Shown one piece after another: positions 56,947-64,000 of a stretch of DNA of 64,000 nucleotides. Source of the stretch: Arthrinium phaeospermum (lineage: Eukaryota; Ascomycota; Sordariomycetes; Amphisphaeriales; Apiosporaceae); the NCBI GenBank assembly GCA_006503535.1, contig QYRS01000015.1, positions 558,001-622,000 of the forward strand, read 5' to 3'. Position 1 is the first letter of the stretch. Each line of letters starts with the position of its first letter. The position numbers and the translations under genes were made by a program. The notes under the pieces were generated by a model. It made no database searches, had not been told where the DNA came from, and saw nothing but the letters and a program-made list of their open reading frames with translations.

Positions 56947-57735
56947 CTAGTCCGAACCATCGACGGTGGCCTTGACAGGATCGATCTCGACGCCGTACTT
57001 GGCCTTTATCCGCTCTCGTCGTCTCTCTTCGTATCCCGGAGGCTCGATACCTAGGACGGTTGTTAGTATGCGACCGGGTCCGCGAATCAAGACATATTTG
57101 TTAAGCCATCATCTTACCTCGGCCCTCGCCCACTTCCGCAATGGTCTCGACCAACGGTCGCCTTCGGTTCTTGCGCAGGTACTCTTTTCTCTCGTACTCG
57201 TCGACGACATCGGGTCTCTCGTGCTTGACCTTGCCTGCCAGGCTACCACCGGTGAAGCTGAAGGCTCCCGCACCCCAACCGAAGATTTGCGGCATGCGAC
57301 CAGCTGTTTTCACGGGTCAGGTTTCCGGTCCAAGCCCAATTGAGTCGCAAGATCTGTACATACACTTGAGGCCGAGCACACCTCCTCCAAGGAAAGCTCC
57401 GATTGTGGTGTTCCAGGTGTCGTCCTTTTCTCTGAGGTTGGCCGAGGCGTCCTTGGCGAACATGTAGAGGGCGGGAGCGGCGGCTGCGTGGGGTCAATTA
57501 GCTCCATTCAAGGCACGAAGGTATTCGAATTGGTCGTACTCATGACAGCGACAGTGCCGCCGGTGCGCGTGACAACACCCCAAGCACCGACGTTCGTCTT
57601 GGCGAGGGAGTTCTGGACGGCGGAGGCGAACAAACCAGCGGCCCTCCAGGCCGCCAGAGACTGACGACTTGACAGCATTCTTCGCGTGGAAGGGCTCCTG
57701 CGGCGCAGAATGGTGATGGGATGGGGATTCGCCAT
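56947..57735 (-). CDS. Complex I subunit NDUFA11/B14.7-like (fungal 21.3-kDa subunit)
   Basis: Accessory membrane-arm subunit of mitochondrial NADH:ubiquinone oxidoreductase, Tim17/22/23 fold. Exons are 57735-57540, 57483-57364, 57303-57118 and 57050-56947 (201 aa, fitting a 21-kDa product); donors are GTACGA, GTATGT and GTAAG. Family text: AAGLFASAVQNSLAKTNVGA, GVVTRTGGTVAVM, FAKDASANLREKDDTWN, ERKEYLRKNRRRPLVETIAE, and the ending YEERRRERIKAKYGVEI. In exon 1 the nominal frame gives unlike text for about 25 residues. A neighbouring frame gives the conserved APQEPFHAKNAVKSSVSGGL between about 57722 and 57640, which implies one lost and one gained base that cancel. Intron positions and the C-terminus are secure. 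Confidence 0.88.
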
Positions 57736-59888
57736 CTTGGGGCGGTTGTGATGTGCCAACACAAGCGCTTCGTGGGGTTTGGCGGACGTTGGGGGAGACT
57801 CGGGTATCGAAAATGCGCAAGCAATCAATCAATTGAAGCGGCAGCTACCACGGGCAGGCTGCGTTCAATTGGGAAGCTTTGACGTTGGAAGCAAGAGAAG
57901 CTCGGACTCTTGGGCCCGGAGCAGTTCAGCCGAGGATTATGCGGGCTGAGGGAATGCTGTACATAGGCTGTCAGCCACATTCGTGTAACGGAACCTTCGA
58001 CCATACGCCAACGTCACCTCTTTTCGAATCCACAGGGATTGCCCGCCCCGCACCAGACCCAGCTCCCCCAACTTGTACTCTGAGGGCAGATACCGGTAGA
58101 CCAGACAGACATCGCAGACAGACAGACAGTCAGACCCCAGCGACCTGCTTAATGACGCGACACCGGACCTGAACAACAGCTCCATGCTGAACTACATCTC
58201 TGCCATCTTGCATCTGTCGGACTCCCTGGGCAGCGCCTAGTTTGCATTCTCCATTTGTTCTTGTCTTGGTCCGTACCGTGCTCCGTGTGTTCTTAGACTG
58301 GCAGTCATCGTTTCCTTCTCTGTCCCCCTGCGCCTCATGCATAACGCTTACATGATACCCTATCCACTACTCTTCGCCCGCCACACGTATATATCGTCGA
58401 CTTCTTACGCATACTCGACATCTCTCAGGCCCGCTCAGTCTTGTTGATCTATAACTGATTGCTGAGAAACCATACTTCAAGGTGTGACTGTCCTCTTTGT
58501 TTCTATCTCATTTCATATTGAACTTTCTTTCCATGCGTGTTGAACTGCAAGCTGCGGCAGCCTTCCCTTCACTAAATATGCCCGTGGCCCCCTTCAAATG
58601 GTTTACAAGTGAACCGCCATGCCTCTCTCTCTCTCTCTCGTGGCGCTTTTTCCTCCCTTGGCAGTTGCACTTTGTTGTCGACCCTTTCACAGTGTGTCGC
58701 ATGCACAGCTCTCTTTCAATCTGGGAATAATCAGGAGGCCGAAGCACCACTTGATGGAATACTGAGCAGCTGTCTTATACTGGGAGAGGCTTCATAAGTA
58801 TGGGCGGGCCGAGCCAGGATGCTTCAAGCCGCGCTGTCATGCCGTATGTGCTAGTATAATGGGTCGAGCTCATTATATGCGAGGTACCTCAGGGGTTCCA
58901 TGGGCTCAGGAGATAGCCATGGGATAATCATGCACACAGACTGGATTCTCGCTTCAGTACCCCTTATACAAGAGCATCCCTTAGGTAACAGCAGCTCAAT
59001 GTTGGTATTTGCCGTTTTCCCCACGTTTACCTTGACTGCCAGGTTCATGGCTTTGGGGTATGTCGTCGCCGAGTGTGCGACCCTCTACTCATTCGAACAT
59101 GGCCATGCAAAACATCTCTATACCTCAATGCATCATCACCTGTTGTCTTTAACGAACAAACGGCCGAGACTGACATATCCTGCCTTTTCCCCAGAAGAAC
59201 CGTTCATCTAAGTGGTGGCCAGGTTTAAGTGTTGACGGAGCGGAGCAGTGCCGAGGGGTTTCTTTTCACCAGAGCCTCAACCTTGACGTCGCCCCCGGAA
59301 ACAACCCCTCGATAATTTAGGCCTCAATATTTCGCTTCCGGCCCTGTAGTAGTGCCATTATTAGGCTTCTGCTTACCACCACAACCATTCTCTTCTAAAT
59401 TCTCCATCCTCCCGTTCAATATCCCCCCAAGAAGCCGGAAACGTTTTTTTCTTCCCTCCGGGCAGTTCTGAACAGTACCTTTCAGCCGCACAGCCGCACT
59501 CCCTGCTGCTCCGTATTGGATTAACAACGAGGTCTGTTGGCAGGCACCAACCTTTGAGCCCAGGGAAGGTCAGTATCTTTCCCCTTCTCACTTTCATATA
59601 TGCAAGGAAGTACTTGGAACAGGAAGCGTTCCGTACATCTTCCATCCACCACATTTCGGGCCGTACCGTACGGCCCGGAGTTCCGGTTCCTTTCCATCGG
59701 TGGCTTTCCAAATTTGTTTCCTCATCAACGTTTCCCGTTTTCTTCTTGCCCTCTGTCAACTTGAGTGCTTGGCATTGACCGAACCCAAAGACCATTTTTT
59801 CGGCCCTCATCCCGCCCCAAACAGCGCAACTTGCTGATGCTCCCTTTTTAGATCAAAATTGAGAGCGTTTGACCATAATATACCAGCC
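57736..59888. other. Divergent intergenic region, 2.15 kb
   Basis: Between the complex I gene (-) and the protease gene (+). No supported gene. Contains a (CT)8 microsatellite at 58623-58639 and long pyrimidine-rich leaders. Confidence 0.5.
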
Positions 59889-62800
59889 ATGGCGGATCTT
59901 GATGGCCCCCAAGGCAAGGAGAATACAGTTGTGGTCAGGGACAACGCCCTTGCATTGCTGAATGAGAAGCGCGAAGCACATGTGCGAGGTAAGTTGACGG
60001 GTCTCGCCTCATCAACTCGATGTAGTACTGACAACCGCTGGTCGAAGCCTATACGTCGCCCCGCCTGTTACGCGACCTTACAGCTGGATCATTGCTCGTC
60101 GGCTGCAACGGCGTTGGTGATGACGTCCATGAGCTCTTCCTTGTTTCCGAGCAATGCGGAGATGTCGCCTCATTGGATATTTCCATCACCTCTTGTGTGT
60201 GTGCCAACTGCCGAAAGCACTTCCATGTCACGTACAGAAACGAGCGGTCAAGTGAGGCGGACTTCGCCAGTCTTCACAAAGATGGAATCCACGTCTTCGT
60301 CGTCCTCTATCAGCGCAAAGATCGCAATGACTTGAGACAGGAGAACCAGCACAAACACGCATTCGCAGTTGGCGAAATCAAATTCGTCTGCGTGGTTGAT
60401 GGGTGCTACTGTAGCGTCGACGTGGTTGCGCTGAATCCCGTGCTGTCCAATTTGGACATTGATAACTTCCAAGACCACAATCGAGCCAGGCGGAATCTTG
60501 CAGCGGCACGGCGGGAAGACCCAGAGAGGTTCCACGACACCGCGAACGGATTCGGCGACAACGCAATAGATATTTTCCTCAAATACGTGCGGGATGGCCT
60601 GCAGACATCGGAGGGGCAGAGGCGCATTCGAAAACGCAACAAGAAGTTCATGGCCTGCTTTGGCAGTGACTTTGACCCGTTGTTCCGAAGCCTTGGATTC
60701 AAAGAAACCAGTGAGAAGAATGAGGTGACTGGGGAATTTGAGGAGTCCTGGCTCTTCCGGGTATGGATAGGACAACAACCTTGACTTGCTTCGATACGCT
60801 GCGTGCCAAGTGGGACTCGGCTGCTGAACTGAGAGCTCTCCTCCAGCGTCGAAATATACCACTCGAGGGCCCGCCATTGCAGCAAGCTTGGAAAAGCCTC
60901 GCAGCAAGAATCCGAACCGATTATGAGCACGTCCAGATACCGATAGGTCACCGCAAGGAAGACGACAAGGACTTCGACCTACTCGGCTGCTGGATAGACT
61001 ACACAGCCACGTTATTCGTGGGGTCGCCATCCTCTTAGGCGACAAGTGCCCGTCTCGCGCGGTCGAGTTCTGGACAGCAGCCAAATCCATCATCGCCAAT
61101 CGGTCGTGGGACGGCACATGCTTCTTCTCTCTCACGCAGCTAGTTGAGAAAGAGTCATTGCACCAGGCGGCCCTGGATTCCACAAAGTCGCACGAAATGG
61201 CCCAAAGGACGCCGCCGAGCTACTCGGTGTCGAGCTGAACTATCCGGCCGAGTTGATTCAGGGCTTCGTCAACAACCTGGTAAGTCAGCCCGGGTGATTC
61301 CACTACTCTACCCCACCACAGCCCGGATGGAGTAAACCGAAGGAAGTTGTGCAAACGGCCAGGCTTGGGCAACGTTTGCACCTCACCCCTCAGACACCAT
61401 GAGTATTTGCTGCCTATCCAGTTGTGCACATCACTGACGTTCTCAGGCTGCGGCACTAGCGAAGGACCCTGCAAAGACCGAAAAGGCTGCAAAGGCCATC
61501 GAAGCTCTCCAGATCCTTGCCAACTACAAACGCGCAGCAACGGCGATCCCGCAGGCGAGCAAGAAGCCCGGAGCTAGAGTCGCTGGCTGGCGTCTTTCAA
61601 AGCTACACAAGCGCTGAAGCACAGCAGTGGTACGGCATGCCTGGCCTGGAAGCAACACGCCAGCCGACCAGGGTGCGAGCTACAAGAACCCCCCCCCAGG
61701 TCTTCACAACATTGGCAACACTTGTTACTTGAACAGTTTGCTACAGTACCTGTACAATGTGAAGCCTATCCGCGATGTCGTTCTCCACCACGATCAGGAT
61801 AGACTTGAGCTCACCCCCGAATCTGTTGGCGCACGTCGGATTGGAGGTACGGGGGAGTCCTTTAGCCTCGACGAAGCCATCGTCGCGCGACAGTGTGAGT
61901 TTCTTGTCAATGATCGGGTAGATGTTCGTTACTAATCGATGCGAACAGTCATGGAAAGTCTTGCGCAGCTTTTGTTGATCTCCAGACAACGAAAGAAGTA
62001 TCGGCGCAACCTTCCCAAAAGCTGGCCAATACTGCACTCAAATCGGCAAATGCTCTCTCCCCCCAACAACAGACGGAGCCCCCTCCTCTGCCGGCCCGCC
62101 CCTCGCCAGCAGCACCGACCGAGACTCAGCAGGATGTCGATATGATCAATGTCACAGTTGAGCCACTGGTTGATACCAACGATGTCCCCAGCTCAATGAG
62201 TTCTCAGACCCTCGTCAATGATAGCGAGGCTACATCCATGGGCTCCTATGTGGAGATCAACGTGCCTAGCGAGGCAGATGACAAGGCGAAGAAGGCAGCC
62301 TCTGGAGGCGAAGAGTCTCCCAAAGTGTCTCATGTTGAGATAAAGCCGGATGACCTGAATTCGATTGAAGAGACCATATGAGGAGAAGTACCAAATCATA
62401 TCGGAGCGCTTGGAGCAGTCGGACAGAAAGGGCACAAACCAGAACGACGTTGGTGAAATCGTCGGCAACGTTCTGGAACACCTGATGCGCTCGATTCAGT
62501 CGGACGGCCCGTTCCTGGACGGCCTGACCTGCAATCAGACAAGATCACCAGGACTTTCTTCCCCATGTTCGTCAACTATTCGCATCGAAAGGACGAGGCA
62601 ACAGGGGCGGAGACGGAGAGCAAAGAAGTCATCCCAGATCGTTGGCTCAGTGCCTTCCCCCACAGCACGGAGGGCGTCAAGAGAACGATTTACGAAGCCT
62701 TGGACGAGGCCACGCAAATCAGTTTCGTCAATGCCACCCTAGCCCGTAGCACCCGTCTACCAGAGTCTACCCCCGGTCCTTCATATCTGTATTCAGCGGA

Positions 62801-63702
62801 CTGGCAGCACGAAGAATAGAAATTCTGTGCTGATCGAGGACGTCCTGTACATGGACCGTTACATGGAGGCCGATCCCAACACAGCATTGGCAGAGCGCCG
62901 CAGACAAGCGGCTTTGATCAAATGCGCTTGGCTCAGATCGGAGGTAGCCCCAAAGAGGAGTCGTCTCTTAGTAAGACGAATGCTGCTACGGATGTTCAAC
63001 TTCCTCAGAATTCGGAGGACGAGATCACTTGGATTGACCCGTATTCACTCGATTGGGATGACCTAGTGAAATTCGCCCCGTCCAAGACGGAACCGGATAT
63101 GGAGTCCCTTAAGCGCAAGGCACACGGATCCCCCCACACCGTACGCAAGAGATCTCCGCAAGGCCACCTCCGGGCTTTCCTGCGAACTTGCTCAAGTTGG
63201 CCAGCACCGTGCAAGATCAAGAAAAAGATGCAGAAGAACGTAAGAACCTCGAGGCCGAATTGAGCCAGCTGTTCAATGGCTTTAGGAACGAAAAGTACCT
63301 CTTGCACGCCGTCATTTGCCACGGCGGTGGCGTCACCGCTGGACACTACTGGGTCTGATTCGAGACTTCAAGAAGAATGTATGGCTCAAGTACAACGACA
63401 GCATCGTCACCGAGGACTCCCGCGACTCTCAGGCCGTGCTTGACGAGCTCAATTCTGGCGGCGACCCCTACTACCTGGCATATGTCCGCGAGGATATGAG
63501 AGACGAGATGGTGGACGTCCCCCAGCGTGCTGTTGTCCCCGACGACTCGAACGATGTTCCAGATGCGCCCGGCCACGTCATTGAGATGGAAACCATCGAA
63601 GGAATCGAGCCTGCCTCGCTCGTCACCATCAAGGAGCAGCCTGAGCCGCACAAGCCTGATTCGATGGAGGTGGATGAGCCTGCGCCTTATCAGGTGCTTT
63701 GA
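59889..63702 (+). CDS. Ubiquitin-specific protease (USP), about a dozen frameshifts
   Basis: Deubiquitinase, cysteine protease of the UBP/USP class. Exon 1 (59889-59988) is joined by a 59-nt intron to 60048, opening AYTSPRLLRDLTAG. A long N-terminal region with a Cys-rich stretch (SCVCANCRKHFHVTYRN) precedes the catalytic domain. The Cys box is PPPGLHNIGNTCYLNSLLQY near 61700. The His box is HAVICHGGGVTAGHYWV near 63310, followed by IRDFKKNVWLKYNDSIV and a closing DPYYLAYVRED. A 570-bp insert separates the boxes, as in USP25/28-like fungal enzymes. Introns are seen at 61281-61445 and 61895-61949. The frame changes near 60770, 61025, 61205, 61515, 61650, 61975, 62380, 62540, 62750, 62920, 63155 and 63352. 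Most equal one lost base; family residues are otherwise well kept. Stop at 63700. Confidence 0.85.
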
Positions 63703-63860
63703 GAAACCGCCTGATCGGATTCCCCAAAGATGGGGTAGCTTTACAAAGGAGCAGCCTGAGCCGCACAAGCCTGATTCGATGGGGTGGATGAGCCTGCGCC
63801 TTATCAGGTGCTTTGAGAAACCGCCTGATCGGATTCCCCAAAGATGGGGTAGCTTTACAG
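63631..63860. repeat. 115-bp tandem duplication of the protease 3' end
   Basis: Unit 1 is 63631-63745 and unit 2 63746-63859, followed by the first bases of a third. The unit covers the last 24 codons of the protease, its stop codon and 43 bases of flank. The copies are identical except near the sequence GATGGAGGTGG of unit 1, which is GATGGGGTGG in unit 2, one base shorter. The downstream 140 bases to the window end show nothing. Confidence 0.93.
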
Positions 63861-64000
63861 GAGTCGGTTGAGCTTCTGGGAAACGATCTGGGCAACAAAT
63901 AGTTCCCTTCTTGGAGTGGATTCTGCATTCTCGGAGGCTGCCAATGGCTGCTTAGTGCGAGAGAGCGAGAGAGAAGTGTTTCTGGGCTTTGTTGCATGAG

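Noticed and set aside
60248..61183. 311-codon minus-strand ORF opposite the ubiquitin protease
   Set aside because: Antisense to sequence that reads as conserved USP text on the plus strand.
1..64000. CRISPR arrays, operons, secondary-metabolite cluster
   Set aside because: The window is eukaryotic; no spaced direct repeats and no polyketide synthase, peptide synthetase or terpene cyclase motifs were seen.

Overview
The window looks like nuclear DNA of a filamentous ascomycete (Pezizomycotina, probably Sordariomycetes; class-level placement is inference). Genes have short introns (about 50-100 nt) with GTAAGT/GTATGT-type donors, CTAAC/CTGAC branch points and CAG/TAG acceptors. The families are typical of moulds: a Pth11-like rhodopsin-domain receptor, a Swi5/Ace2-type zinc-finger factor, a MYND protein, DHA1 and Dal5-type transporters, a GH12 glucanase, a fungal NLR and a fungal complex I subunit. 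There are no operons, and intergenic spaces are long.

Layout. 0-20 kb: a partial Pth11-like receptor (-), a nucleoside monophosphate kinase paralogue (+), a kinesin-10 with a C-terminal helix-hairpin-helix (+), a DHA1 transporter (+), a proline-rich unknown protein (-), a small ankyrin protein (-), a mitochondrial enoyl-CoA/methylglutaconyl-CoA hydratase (+), an unknown charged protein (-), a tiny RRM-like protein (-) and a divergently placed unknown protein (+). 19.6-25.4 kb is gene-poor: a broken phosphotransferase-like pseudogene and an intron-containing tRNA-Ala(AGC) with a relic of its 3' end. 25-38 kb: the Swi5/Ace2-like factor (+), the MYND protein (+), a small unknown protein (-) and a Dal5-type transporter (+). 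39-45 kb: a second DHA1 transporter (+, one frameshift), a small two-TM protein (+), a secreted six-cysteine protein (+) and a SNIP1/Pml1-like FHA protein (+). 47.6-52.7 kb: a fungal NLR (SesB-like hydrolase, NB-ARC, long disordered tail; two frameshifts). 55.5-63.9 kb: a GH12 enzyme (+, three frameshifts), a NDUFA11/B14.7-like complex I subunit (-, two compensating indels) and a ubiquitin-specific protease (+, about a dozen shifts) whose 3' end is tandemly duplicated.

The genes are mostly unrelated housekeeping and accessory functions and do not form an obvious biosynthetic cluster. Two points stand out. First, the NLR carries its N-terminal hydrolase and NB-ARC but ends in about 600 residues of low-complexity sequence instead of TPR, ankyrin or WD40 repeats. 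Second, from about 40 kb onward coding regions show many one-base shifts, nearly all equivalent to loss of one base, often in homopolymers, and densest in the last 9 kb. Because they also hit a complex I subunit expected to be needed, uncorrected sequence error is the most economical reading, although real decay of some genes cannot be excluded. Exon boundaries below were read by eye from splice signals and frame continuity.
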